Shown piece after piece: positions 20,921 through 33,690 of a stretch of DNA of 64,000 bases; position 1 is the first letter of the stretch, and every line of letters starts with the position of its first letter. Source of the stretch: Wuchereria bancrofti (Eukaryota > Nematoda > Chromadorea > Rhabditida > Onchocercidae); assembly GCA_005281725.1 (NCBI GenBank), contig SSBO01000001.1, positions 6,680,399-6,744,398 of the forward strand, in the 5' to 3' direction. A program made the position numbers and the translations under genes. Under the pieces are notes generated by a model. That model was given only the letters and a program-made list of their open reading frames with translations, was not told where the DNA came from and did not search any database.

Positions 20921-23900
20921 ATGGATATAATAGAACTGAGGGAAACGAATGAATCGGGAAGAATAAAGGCATTTTTGGATGCAGCCTATAGAGCTGATTA
21001 CGAGGCTATCAGTGATAATTTAGCTCATGGATTATCAGCAGATGTTATGGATGATGATAACACTACAGCATTACAAATTGCCTCTGCACAAGGCAACTTA
21101 CCAATGGTGAGTTTAAGTTTATAGTAGTATGAATTTTCTTATTTTGCTTCATTTTAACTTTTGCTTATAAATAAAAATATTGCTCAATTTAATTTAGATT
21201 GAATAAAACTAAGTCATTTCAGCAAAACTTTTGTCATTCTATTATTACTATTTTTCCTGTAAAAACCAATTCTCTATCAGTATTAATCTTTCAGTACCAG
21301 TAGTAGTACTTTTTTTTTCTGCCCTATTCATATATACTTATGAATAATTTTGTTCACGTTAGCAATTACCTTTAACTCCTAAAAGTTGCTAAAGCACTTT
21401 TTTAAATAATTTAGAGAGTTCTAGAATCTTTGTTAAAAGTGACAGCTATCTTATTTGAATATAATTTTCCAATTTACAGATGCAAATATTATTAAATCGC
21501 GGGGCATCAGTTGATAAATGTAACCATTGCGGATTTACTCCTTTGCTTCACGCTGCCCGAAACGGAAAGGTTCAAGCAATTGAGTTACTGATCCGACACG
21601 GTGCTAATCCATTTAGAACAACGTAGAATATTATTTCTTAAAATAATGATTCTTGTTGTTGTGAGTTCCTCTCACATACAATGGACATAATTTAGTTTTT
21701 ATAAACATATTTTAATTTATGCAAATCAAGCGAGTATGCCTTTTAACCTTAAAACTTCTTAAAGAATTATCCGAGCCAATTCTGTGTACATTTGAAGAAA
21801 TTTCATTACCATAAATTTTTTATTACTTTCCAGATTTTACGGTACGACAGCTTTGTCACTAGCATCTGCTAGAGGTCACTTAAACGTTTTGGTAATGTTG
21901 CGTGAATATGCGAGTGAAACACGACGACGCGCTCCAACTCCTCTAATAGCAGCGATCGCTACAAAGCAGTACCAAATAGTCATTCATCTCGAATTTGCCG
22001 GGTTCTTTGTAACAATACAATTTAAACAAACTCTTTATGAAGTATTTGCTAATCCTTAATTGAAACGTTGCTCTAACGGATCTTTTGCTTCATTTTTGTC
22101 CTCCTACAAATCTTCGTCTTTTTCACCGTGTCAACTCCTATCATTGTAGATCTTTATTTGAAAAACTTTAAATCTTTAATCCTTAATCAAAATTTGAAAA
22201 TTTATTCTTACAGTTTCATTCGACACCCATGCGGTGATGTATTCTATGAGCTCGATGCTTTTCATGTGGCTGAACAATTGATGGATTTGAAAATGATAAC
22301 TCTTTTGCATGACCTCGATCTACAATTGCTGAATCAGTCGGCAGTATATTGTATTACTTCGAGAACTTTCACTAATCGGGAATCACGTAAGTATACACTT
22401 CACGTTCATTGTGCATTCGATATTTTCTACATAAAACGTACTCCTAATTAGTACTATAATGAATGAGATTCTTTAGTATCACTACAGCTACCAATATTTT
22501 GATACAATTAACATTTTGCAATAAAATAGATCCAAAAATTTTAATATCTAGTAGAAATAATAAGTACTAACAAGTATTTTTGTCACATCTTTTCTGGGAA
22601 ATATTGTTCAGAAGTTGAGATACCAAGAAAGACTGCAGATATTCGGTGTTTGATACGTGATCATAAGGTAGCACTTGTAGATTGGATTATGAATTTAAAT
22701 GATTATACTGAACTACCAGCCGGTACTACGCCATTGATGTACGCTGCCATTGTTGGTAGCATTTCTATGGTAAGTCGAAGCAAATTTTTTTTACAAACCT
22801 TTTGAACATCTTGAAAAGAAAGACGAGAAAAAATATGAAGCAAGAAAATTTGAAAGACTTGGACTGAAAAAGGAATGGGACCTACGCTATTCCTTCAGAA
22901 TCTGAAATTCAGGTGCAAATATTACTGCAACACAATTGTAATATAAACGCATCTTATTACGGTTTTACACCAATTATGATTGCGATTGTGTGCGGGTATG
23001 TTTTTTCCTGTTTGTTTATTTTTAGTCGAATTTTTATTTTTAATCCAGATTCTACATTGAATTATCTTCGGTGATTTATTTATTGATTTAAAATTTTTGG
23101 AAATCTCATTAATGAAAAAAATATTGCAGCAACGATGCACTAACACAATATCTGGTAAAGAAAGGTGCCAGTCAAAGCACAAACGGTTGTCAATTTTCGC
23201 TCTTTGAACTAGCGTCCAATTCCGGTAATTTCGGGAAGTTTTTCATATACAGGATATTTATTTTATTTCGAACTAAAACTCAAACTAAAAGCTATCCAAA
23301 AAACCTACTAAATTACAACTTTCTCATATTCATTGAAAAATTTATGTCAAACATTGATCACCAGTTTTTACCACTTGTGACAATGGTTTAGTTGTTAATG
23401 TAAAAAAGATTTTCAAGAATGCCTTATCATTTTGATAAATCCTCTAATATTCATTGTTTCAGATGGCATCTCATCATTAACCATTCAAATGTTACTGAAA
23501 GGATCAGGGCACAAAACGCATCTCATTAAAAGAATGGCAGCGACATTGCAAAAGATATCGAGAATTCGCGGAAAAAGCCAAGTATAGCTAGCGGTTCATT
23601 TGTCTAATTTCAGATTGCAACTCTAACCTTTCTTCTAGTCAAAAAAACTAAGCAACCGCTTCCATCATCGGTTTTCTTCATTTCAGTTTGTCATTTTATT
23701 CATTTTTATTTAAAAGGAAGAAAAAATTATTCAAAAAGAAAAAAAATTTGATTTAAAAACAAAATCTCCGGACTTATTTTTCAAATAATTTGCTGTGGCA
23801 ATTATATACAAACTTATAATGTCTGGAAATGGAAAATCGTTTAATCGACCGAACAAACCGTTCATTTTAGTCAATGTGTCATCAGCCAATCAAATTAGAA

Positions 23901-25496
23901 ATAGGTGCTAGCCAGCAGAGTTTTCTGCAGAAAGTTGTTCAAAATATGGGTCTGAAATCAAATTGGGTGCCTAAAGAACTATTCAGTGCTCTTGCTTGGC
24001 CAGATTCTCCCTGTAGTTGTTTTGAAGTGAGTGGTACACCAAATGGTTGCAAGAGCTCTCCAAAACCAATTTTGGTAAGCTTGGAAATTTGCTCTTTGAA
24101 ATATTTTCATTTTCTTTCTGAATAATTTCATTTTCTTTCTTAATTTCGCATAAAATAATTTCGTTCTTTCTTATTCCTTGCCACATATCAGTGCACACTA
24201 AAACTTAACAAGAAACGAATTTGTATTCTCAGGCAAAATAAGACTAAACAAATTAGCTGATTGAGCTAAAAGTAGTAAAAACTCCAATCTTCAAAAAACC
24301 TCTTTTAAGATGAATATAGGATTTCCAGGAAGAGAGAATTATGGCCAATACTGATGAGCAAGAACAGTCCCGATGTCTATTGAATGACTGTTGCTTGAGT
24401 AAAAGGACTAGAAAAGTAGGCATATGCTTCATTATGCAATTTGAATTATGCAATTAGCCTTTTTCACTCATTTCCTGTTTTTAGGATGGTTCACTTACTC
24501 AACCATCAAATTTTCATGGGACGCCATCGCTGGTTAACACCAATTATTTACATATACGGCAGCAACAGTGCAACAATATTTCGAAACTTCAGTCCATTCT
24601 GTTCCATTTTGGTTCCGGATCACCAAAAAAGTAAAGGATAATTACGGTTTCAGGAAAAATATCCCTAAAGACATTGAACTAATAAAATACCTCTAATGCA
24701 CTTAGCTATTCGATGACTTCATCAAGCAGCACAAATCTATCAACGATATTGAAGACAGATGGTTGTCAGGACAGTGAAATTCCGATGATTGAAAGTATAA
24801 GTGAATTATGCTCAACTTACAAATATGAGAGTTAGTGATTCATTTGCTTTAATTATAATTCAATGAAACTATAATTTAATTCTTCTTAACTAATGAGATG
24901 TGTAACGTAATTACTGTAATAAAATGCTATATTTAACAATTTCATAAAACATTCCTAATTATTCATCAAGACAACTGATAGATTCATAAAATAGCCTCCG
25001 TAGGTTCGGGATGCTTTTTTATTAAACAGAAAGAAAAGTGATTTGAAACTACAAAATTGATTATTATAATTTTAACTGAATTTTAATCAAGTCAGGAAGA
25101 CGCATGTCCGCTATATGGCCTCGATCTGCAAAAATTTTCATGTTTTATATTTCTCGTTAGTTAAATTTGAGATAATGTTTGTTTTCTAATTAAAGCTGTG
25201 TTTTCAAATTAAAATTTACATAAACATACAACGAATCGAAAATGTTATGACAGATTGCAAATTATTATTTAGCTGAATTGATGTAATTGCTTCGTTTTCC
25301 AGAGAAATACTGGGATCTTCTAAATAGAAGGTGCTCTCCAGATATGTGTCAGAAATTAGAGGAACAAGAAATAGACTATGAAACTTTTTTATTGCTCACT
25401 AGAGCTGAATTCATCTCATTTGGTATCAATCGATCTGACGCAGGTATTCTTAGTACCATTCAGAAGATTCTGAAAGAAGAACTAAGTAAAATCTGA
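20921..25496 (+). CDS. Ankyrin-repeat and SAM-domain scaffold, ANKS3/ANKS6-like, 626 aa
   Basis: There are thirteen exons: 20921-21106, 21480-21622, 21834-22001, 22214-22386, 22612-22769, 22913-22995, 23130-23224, 23463-23581, 23871-24074, 24329-24415, 24485-24630, 24706-24830 and 25303-25496. Phases agree throughout and the total is 1,881 nt. Residues 1 to about 365 hold ankyrin repeats (DDNTTALQIASAQGNLPM, GFTPLLHAARNGKVQAIELL, GTTALSLASARGHLNVLVML, AGTTPLMYAAIVGSISM, GFTPIMIAIV). A Ser/Gln-rich linker follows. The last 64 residues form a SAM domain (YWDLLNRRCSPDM, EEQEIDYETFLLLTRAEFIS, FGINRSDAGILSTIQKIL). The EEQEID...FLLLT signature is that of ANKS3, ANKS6 and BICC1 SAM domains. In C. 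elegans the ANKS6 and ANKS3 relatives (MLT-2 and MLT-3) partner NIMA-related kinases and are needed for moulting. Which of the two this is cannot be decided here, so no symbol is given. Confidence 0.9.
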
Positions 25497-28400
25497 TTGT
25501 AACTTAAAGAAGAATTAGTTCATTATGATACTTTTACTTCGCAGTCATCAAATTAGTGCAGAAAACAACCTTCTTGCAGAATCGTTCTTATGAGGTATTA
25601 TATACAAATTTTATAATTTTTTATGTTAATATAATACCCTGCAAAAACATATACTTCTATTATCATTTACTATTCGATCAATTGAATAGTCAATAACATT
25701 GATAAGTGAGTAAAATATTCCCAAAAACTTTTGACTTCATTAAAAAGTGATGACAATATTGTTCATTTACAGTAAATATACAAAAGCACAGTTTCTTACA
25801 AAAAAATAAATGTATAAAATTTATCGGAATATCTGTCTTTTGATGACATATGTTATTGAAATAATGATAGAAATTTTACACTTTGAAGAATAGATCGAGT
25901 AATGTCGGACGGATAATAATGTAATGAGAAATTTCTTCTACAAAATATTCAGAAGCTAATAGGTAGTTTGTTAAGTACATTTATATAGTTGTTTGTTGAA
26001 TCAGTCGAATGCATAAATAAGATGTCCCTGACAACAAAACAAGTTCGAGTCTGATATTATTGTCATATGCTAAAAAAAATTGAGCACATTATTATTGTGT
26101 AATGTGAAGTTATTTCCTCGTTCTCAAATATGCATAATATATTATAGTGACTAAAACATTTTGTAGCAATAAAAATTCTCAGTGAATTTTGAAATAACAG
26201 AAAATAGTTTCCTTATAGTAAATCTCTATCAAGAACTAGTGATACATAAGAAATCAGCATTACTTGTAAGTTCCATTTCAAATCTATTTCATTGCTATTA
26301 CCTGTTTTCTAATGTAGAGATTAGTCGATCCTTAATCGATCCTTAAGAATCTATGTGGACCAGATAGTTCTGAAGATCTATTCCGTTTCCATCTATATCT
26401 ATCAATTATTCTGATTTCTTTACTCTAAAGAGAAAGTCATCCAGCAAAAGGTAAGTTTCAATCACATTTCATTCACTTAAATTCACATAACATTTTGCTT
26501 AATGATTCTAAATTTTTCATTGTAAAAGATCAGAAAGTAATAAGTTATTGAAATGGCCGCAATCTGAAATATTTTTCCATAAATTAGTTTAAACTGAAGA
26601 AAAAATGTTGTAATTTTTTAATTCTACCATACCTATGCTTATTGATATATGCTGAGTTGCACATTCTTCTTTCTGTCATGTAAAATCCGCCTATGCAAAT
26701 ATTATCATCAACTTATAAGCAAACATTAGCCAAACTTCAACAGCTGATAACATGCCTATTTCTAAAATTATTGCAAATTTAATATCTTCATTTATTTTCC
26801 TCAATACACAATTTTTACGCAGATTTCACATTGCTATTCGATATACGGATAAGCTTGAAATAATATCACTAAAAAGTTTTTGTTTTCTATTGCATGGCGA
26901 ATATGACCGAGTGAGTCTATAGGTCACTTGTGTGTTGCATCTGGTCATCCGGTTAGCTGAATCAGAGTTACGAATGACTGCTCTGGTTTGGCTTGCCATA
27001 ATTGTTAAATGAGAATTCATTTACAACTGTAAATTAGCGGATCAGTTATGATGCTCAAATGTCATCTACGGATTTTAATAAAACCAGCATATCGTACGAA
27101 TTAAAAAACTAGTGTCATGGTAGCTGATAACTATCCGAAATAGTGATGGTTTCAAGCCAAAACACATTACATTTATTAACAGGGTCCAACGGTAACCCGA
27201 GGAGCACCTGTACACAAAAGAGGCTTTGGAACAGAACTTTTGTGTTCCATTGCTTCATTTATGCAATGTATTTTTTTTTTTTTGCATCACCGAGATAAAC
27301 TTTTTTAAAACAAAAGAAGCAAAATTGACTTTTTAACTTTTTAAAAAGCATGTTTTTGCCCTCGCAAATTCTCGACAATAGCTTTATTAGCTTTGTCGTA
27401 CTATCGTACAGTATTGTATTTATATAATAATAGAGAGGAAATAAAGACACCTGAAATGTTGAATCATACCAATAGTCCACTGAATGTTAACTAAATTATC
27501 GTACTTCCACGTCATTATCGACCCACTATGAAACTACTGTTCCGAATGTTTCGTATCGAATCTACCCAAAAAACACTGAAAAGTGGTATCTATCTAAACA
27601 CTAAATGAAATCTGTTCAAAACTGAGATCCCTCTGCTGACCCATTCCTTTCAAATCCTTCGAGCTCTATCTCTAAGTTGGCTCCTTGTGATCTTTGTTTT
27701 ACTGACCGGGCGTATTACTGTAGATATACGACCTTTCAGTCGGCGTTGCATTTTAATCCTTGTTTGAACTCCAGCGTATCGTTTCACGATTGTTTGCATA
27801 TTGATCGAGGCTGTATCTGCTGTACATAAGTATTCTTTCGACTTGTTGATCCCTTTAAAACTATTTCCTTGTCTGACTTTTTTGGTGTTTCTCTATACAA
27901 GTAAACTCGGCTTTGTCGACAGTGTGAAATCCTATAGTACTCTCACAATACTCTTACAGTAACACTTAGCTTGTTACGGCACTTGTCACAGTTTTTGCTG
28001 CAATACTTATTATGTGGTATTTAATTGACACCTTATTGTGCTACGGTACTTGTAACGGTATTTCGTTGTACTTTAATACTGTGCTCGTTATGATACATCA
28101 TTATATTGATTACGATGTTTATCATTATATTTTTACTATGGTAATTACAAATCTCTCCACAGTATTTAACGGTGATAATGTCATTTTACCGCAATATTTT
28201 ATTCACTACAATATTTACTACATTTTTTGAAATCTGTCTGAATTAATTATAATCTTGGTGATAGATATGTCTCAAGCCAATCTCTGAAATACAATGAGTA
28301 GTTAACATATATTGTTAGGCTTTATTCCAAGGAATTGATCCCAGATTAATGCATATGTTAAACTTTTTAATTAGTGACAAATCAGGGAAAAAGCAAAACA

Positions 28401-30548
28401 ATGGATAAGAAAACCTGTAGAATTAAAAAGACTCACTCAAGCGGAAGAGTTCAGAAGAAAAGCGAAATGCTTTAAGTAGTTCGGTTGACATAAGTTCTTC
28501 AGTGCAGTATATTGATCCTGTCAATTAACTATTGTAGTATCTTGTGAAGTGATTTCAAATTTCTGAACGAATCAAACTAATGTAAAAATATGATTTATAT
28601 GAGCAGATAAATATAGCATAGGTATGATTTCATTGCGTTTATTTGTAGATAGCAATTAAAAAACACCATTAAATGTCACTGAATTTTATTGAATCTCACT
28701 TTGTTGTACATTGTCGTCATACAAAAAAAAAAAAAAAGTTTTGTTTTCAGTAGGTTTAGCAACTTTATTTGGGGACTTTTATGGTACTTGTTCGACTGGT
28801 GAATCATTTTTGTTTGTGTACTAAAAATTGGCTATAATGGATGATACCAATATTCAACGTTTTTCACGTTATAATTAATCAGAATTACAATTAAAAACCG
28901 ATGCAAACAATAAGTGACAGGGGTGACAGAATAAACTTTGAACCGAAATTTGGTTATTGAATTAAAAAAACAGGTTGAAAAATAAGTTAAGTCGAGAGAA
29001 AAGGCTTACAAATGTACTGAGATTTTCCATTCTAAAATTAGAAATAATCATAGGATACCTGATAAAATATATTGCTAGAAACACGAATGACGAATTAGAA
29101 TCTTCCTAGATAAAATCCACGAAAATAACAATAGAAAGCAATCGCAGTCCTATCCGTATATCAATATGAATAACCAATGAAAGGAATAATTTGCACATCG
29201 AACATCTCAATCATCGTGGAGTGAATAATTTGACTGTCGCAAAAATGTGCAGAAGAAGTAAATTGAAGTAGGCGATCTGATTTTAAATAAGGTATTGCAA
29301 GAATTAATGGTGATGGTAATATGTGTTTATGGACCATGATTCTTCACGAAATGCGGTATGTCGTCTTCGCATCAACCATAATTTCAATGGATTTAATTAT
29401 CAGGAGGAGTAAGCGCATGCATGCCTTTAGCAATTAATGTCACAGTGTGCTCTAAGAGTCGAGATGCGTTAAAATTTTAGTGAAACATTTTAAGATTTTC
29501 GAGCACTTCCCTCTATTTTCCTAATTATTCCGTTTATTTTCATCTTCATGATTTAAAGTAATTAGTTTGAAAAGATGTAGATAATATCACACTCGAACTA
29601 TGAACAATATTACTGCGAACAAAAAGGTAAAAAGTGAAACGCCGAAACAGATCGAAAAGGCAAACATTATCAATTTTCCTTTCTTTGTTGGCATTGTTTT
29701 CATTTTTTGCTTTTTGCGTTTTCCTGAAATTTTCCTGAATTAACTATCACTCCAACATCATTTATCATCATTAACTGTTTATTGGACTATTGATCATGCT
29801 AAAAACATCATAATTAACATCAAAGTCATCAAAGTGATAGTAAATATTACAGAGTGCAAAATCTGTTGCATAAATCTAAAAATGATTACAAACATATAAA
29901 CTATCAGTGGAATTATTCGCTGTTTGAAATTTAAAAATGGTACTTTGATCTGAGCCGAATAAAGAGATCGTTCCAAATTCATTTCCACCACTACTTCTTT
30001 CCTTTAAAGAAAGCTCAGTGGTATTATAATTATAATTAGATTTTAAGATTTTATTGATTAAATTAATACTAGTTAATTACAATGATTTAAATCAACAACA
30101 AATTTTAACATCGTTGTTAACAGGATCTGATGAGCAACGTTTCAACCGGAGAAGAAATACTGAACATCAAGGACTCACTTTTTCCGGAACTGAAAAGTTA
30201 TTCATCCATTTTGATTTAAAAGGTTTTGAAATTCATTTTTTCGTTTCAAATTTTTCAGTGTTCGAAAACAAAGCAAACATTAGCAAATTTCACAAAATAA
30301 AAGCAGACACCTTTTTTTCAATCAGTACAAATTAAAATTAAAATAAAAACAAAACTTTACACCACATATAGTAATCTGAATAGCTAATTTTCTAGCTATT
30401 TGGAAAAGACTGTTTGCGAAAAGATATATGAAATATATATCATTGGAATTAGTCGCATTTGGACTATTTTTGTAGAATTAATTCATAATGAATGTTTCTT
30501 TCACAAAAATTAAAACTAGAACCAAATGTTATTAAAAATGCCTAGACG
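25497..30548. other. Long AT-rich intergenic region
   Basis: I could not assemble a gene. The stretch 27960-28200 is a degenerate run of related phrases (variants of GTTACGGTACTTGTAACGGTATT), suggesting an old short tandem array. A minus-strand open stretch at about 30083-29874 reads protein-like (SSGGNEFGTISLFGSDQ) but has no start or matching partner exon. A small inverted repeat (ACACAAAAG ... CTTTTGTGT) lies near 27213-27250. No tRNA or rRNA was recognised. Confidence 0.4.
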
Positions 30549-30740
30549 CTATTTGCATAAGTTTTTTAAGCAATCATATTGCGACTCTTGATTGGTACCT
30601 TTTGGAATTTGAGGAGCAAATGCTGGAGGTGATGGAGGAATTGGAAGTGGTAGCGGGGACGGATATGAATGAGCTAGAGGAGATACAGGCGACGGTAAAG
30701 ATGATGGTTGTTTGAAAAACTGCTGTTGTTCATCTCCCAT
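30549..30740 (-). other. Proline-rich open frame, possible first exon
   Basis: The minus-strand ATG at 30740 opens a 63-codon frame beginning MGDEQQQFFKQPSSLPSPVS and continuing with Pro/Ser repeats. The biased, non-AT-driven composition suggests real coding sequence, perhaps the first exon of a gene with a GTACCA donor in the AAAAGGTACC stretch (30595-30604). I found no second exon in matching phase, so no gene is called. Confidence 0.3.
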
Positions 30741-31189
30741 TTCTCGCCGCTGTTATTTGCTACTACAAAACATATAAAACTTTCAATACTACTTTTGCTT
30801 TCAAAAGAAAAGATTGCTCTTAAAATTATAAGTAAATCTGAATATTTCGAAAAATATATGCTTTTATTTCAGATTTTGAAAATCAAGAAGTTTTGAACGT
30901 GAGATGATGTATTACAATTCACACTTTGCAAACGTGGAAAACTTCTAACCGGTAGACTACTTTTACAAATAAATGAGCCAGATGGAGATTTATTTATATT
31001 CTTCGTCTCAGTTAATATCTTTTAATTTCTGCATATTCAAATATCAGAGGAATAGAGGAATTCTTGCTTATAATACTTTATAAGGTTGATATCAATTTGA
31101 TGTCCATTGGGAAGTAGTAAGTATAACTTTTTAGTGGAAAAAAGATTGATAGTTTCAATTAATGAGTATTCAATACTGCTATGGCAGAA

Positions 31190-32163
31190 GAAATATTTGG
31201 CAAATGTTATAAAAAAGTTAGAGGGTCAGCTTAAACAATGTAATGTTAGGCTAGGTTATCTTTTCAGTCCTTTTTCATTTTTTATATAACAATATTAATA
31301 CTTGTCTAAGCAAATTCAATCAATCGAAATTCTTATTGATTATATATATGTCATCGAATGATAGAGTGCATTTCTTTTTTCGGGAATGAGTTTTCCAGCG
31401 AAGAAACGGGGATGAATACCTTTTTTCCCAAGCGTTTCATAACTTGATTACCAGCAGTGAAAAATTAAAAATTAATTTGTTTAATCAATAAAAATTTATT
31501 TTTAAGAAGTCGAACACTTGCAGTTATATGTTACCATTCTAATATTTTTGATTTTGAACTTTGAACGATTTTAATCTCATCAAATCTCTGCACGAAATGT
31601 TCAGTTAAAGCTTTGACTTTTCTTAAACTTAAACTTAATTTGACTTTGATTTCAAAATCTGATTGTATAATTACAATATTTGAATTTTCAATCTTTCCCT
31701 TTTCATATGCATCTTTTGCAAAATAAATATAAATTTATGTCTTCTCCCTTGCTTTTCAGTGCTCACTTCTTAATTTCCATCAAAAAGTAATAGCTCATGA
31801 AAGAATAATATTTAGCGCAATAGACATTTCAATTTGCCATGTTTACATTCCATTGCACTTGACAGTCAACATTCAGTTAGTCACTATTCTTTTGTCAATT
31901 CAAAACAAAATGTTTTGTGTTGTTTCAGGTGTTTGGACAACTAGTACTACACATGATGATAGCTGCTTCATCAAAATTAGCTAATTTACAAATAATTAAA
32001 GAATCGAATCTTCAAATGTTTGTTAAAATCGAATGGGTCGTTCACTTTATGTCACATTTATTCATTATTTTTCATTATATAGTAGAGACTTGTGCATTTG
32101 AGGAGTTTCAATTCAAATTTCTTCCTAAAATGACAGTCAAAGAAATATCAATGCCACTGTTGT
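31190..32163 (+). other. Two exon-like segments of an unassigned gene
   Basis: The segment from about 31190 to 31244 reads KKYLANVIKKLEGQLKQCN, coiled-coil-like. It starts after a GGCAG acceptor and can end at a GTTAGG donor in phase 0. The segment 31929-32163 begins after TGTTTCAG in phase 0, reads VFGQLVLHMMIAASSKLANL and ends at TAA. The two fit in phase, but no upstream exon or start codon was found. The family is not recognised; it could be an old gene fragment. Confidence 0.25.
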
Positions 32164-33364
32164 AATTAATCACAGTTAGTATGTTATGTTATTACTTTGA
32201 TTCCATTTTTAAATTCCTCAAATTTGCTCGTAAAATCTTGAATTTTATGGATTAAATTAAAAATTATATATATTTAAATTAAAAATTTAAGTCACTTGAG
32301 CTGATAAAATTAAACAATCTCATCTGATGTTCTTAAATTCTTATTGAAATTCACTTTTTATATTAATTTCATTCTCCTGATCATGTTTGAAACACACTGG
32401 AACGATGATTGCTCCACAAGATTTTTTGTTCGGGAATAGCAACTTTAAAAACCGTAATAAAGGATTAAAATTCTTTAATTATTAGCATCACAAATTTCAT
32501 TTTATGAGAAAGCTTCATGAGAATCAAATGCAAATCCTTAATTAATATAGAAATAATTTTTATTTGAAATTGAATTCATTAGTGACCAAGAAATTCCTTT
32601 GTATTTAACTCAATTTTAGTTGAGAAATCGATGTTTTCAGATGAGCACTTGGTGTTGTATGTTTGTGCGAGAGGCAAGAATATAACAAATGATAATTCCA
32701 TGTTGACAATTTCGTCATTATCTTCTTACCTACAATCGACAAACTCGTCATTCAATTTTAAATTTGAATTTCGCATTTGCACATAAGTTGTAACCCTTTC
32801 AAAAATTTTATTTAATTCTTGCAGATTACAGCAAGTGACTAACTTCAATCTAGGCTTACTTCCAATCTATGCTTACTTTATATACTTTATAATTCTTTAA
32901 TATAATTTCTTCGGAATGACAAAGCATGAAATTGTTTGTGGTCGGTTTTGGTTCCAGTTTACCTTTAAATACATTCATTGTTTCTACTGCAGATAAATAG
33001 TGAGGCATAACGATTTAGAAGTTGAAATCTACTCCACTGTTAAGAGTTGGAGTTCTGAAGAAAAGACAAAAAGAGTCTTCCTAAATTGAAAAATTGACCA
33101 AAGCAAAAAGCAAAAAAAAGATTTCTTTTGGAATTAAGTAGCTAAAAATTAAAAATCCGGGCAAAAAAATTAAATTTTATTGAACTAACATTTGCCCTAA
33201 CTAAAGTTAGATTTCTTTGTGACATTAGAGGTAGCATAAAACATAGCTTTGCATATCAAAAAATCTTTTACTCCATGATGTGTCCGAAAAATATGCAAAC
33301 GTAATAAAGTGAAAGGTTGGAATAATACTCACGCCGATGAACTAATCAGTAGACTAACGTCATG
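32164..33364. other. AT-rich intergenic sequence
   Basis: I see no gene, repeat or RNA feature that I can support. Confidence 0.4.
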
Positions 33365-33690
33365 TTATTGGCCATAACGACGGAGACAGGTGTACCAGGC
33401 CTGCTAATCCAGCATCATGTGGATTATTGACATTCTTCACCATCATTCCAACAATCGCTCCATCAGAGACATATGTGTATGAGTGGAGGAATTTTGTAAC
33501 GCTGAATGATGGAATCTGTGGAGGAATGTCTCTAAATTCTTGAACGATGTTTTATGCTTATTCAATATGAGAAAAATCTTGTAGAAAAGCCAATGCTACA
33601 CTATTTCTAATTGAGTGGAAGGCGAATATAGCAACAGTCCCTCCGCTATTCTTCCAATCCATATCTTCCTCACATATCACTAAAAACATC
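33365..33690 (-). pseudogene. Coding-like minus-strand segment interrupted by two in-frame stops
   Basis: Behind a TTTCCAG acceptor near 33691 one frame reads MFLVICEEDMDWKNSGGTV and continues to FLQDFSHIE. It then meets TAA, GCA, TAA, and continues in the same frame as NIVQEFRDIPPQIPSFSVTK through GAIVGMMVKNVNNPHDAGLA to a final stop. Both halves have protein-like composition and share one frame, which suggests a single former exon broken by nonsense changes. Alternatively, they are two exons with a short intron that I cannot place. The family is not recognised. Confidence 0.3.

Noticed and set aside
28012..28230. 72-codon open frame with many Tyr and Ile residues
   Set aside because: It falls in a degenerate short-repeat stretch, which explains the open frame.
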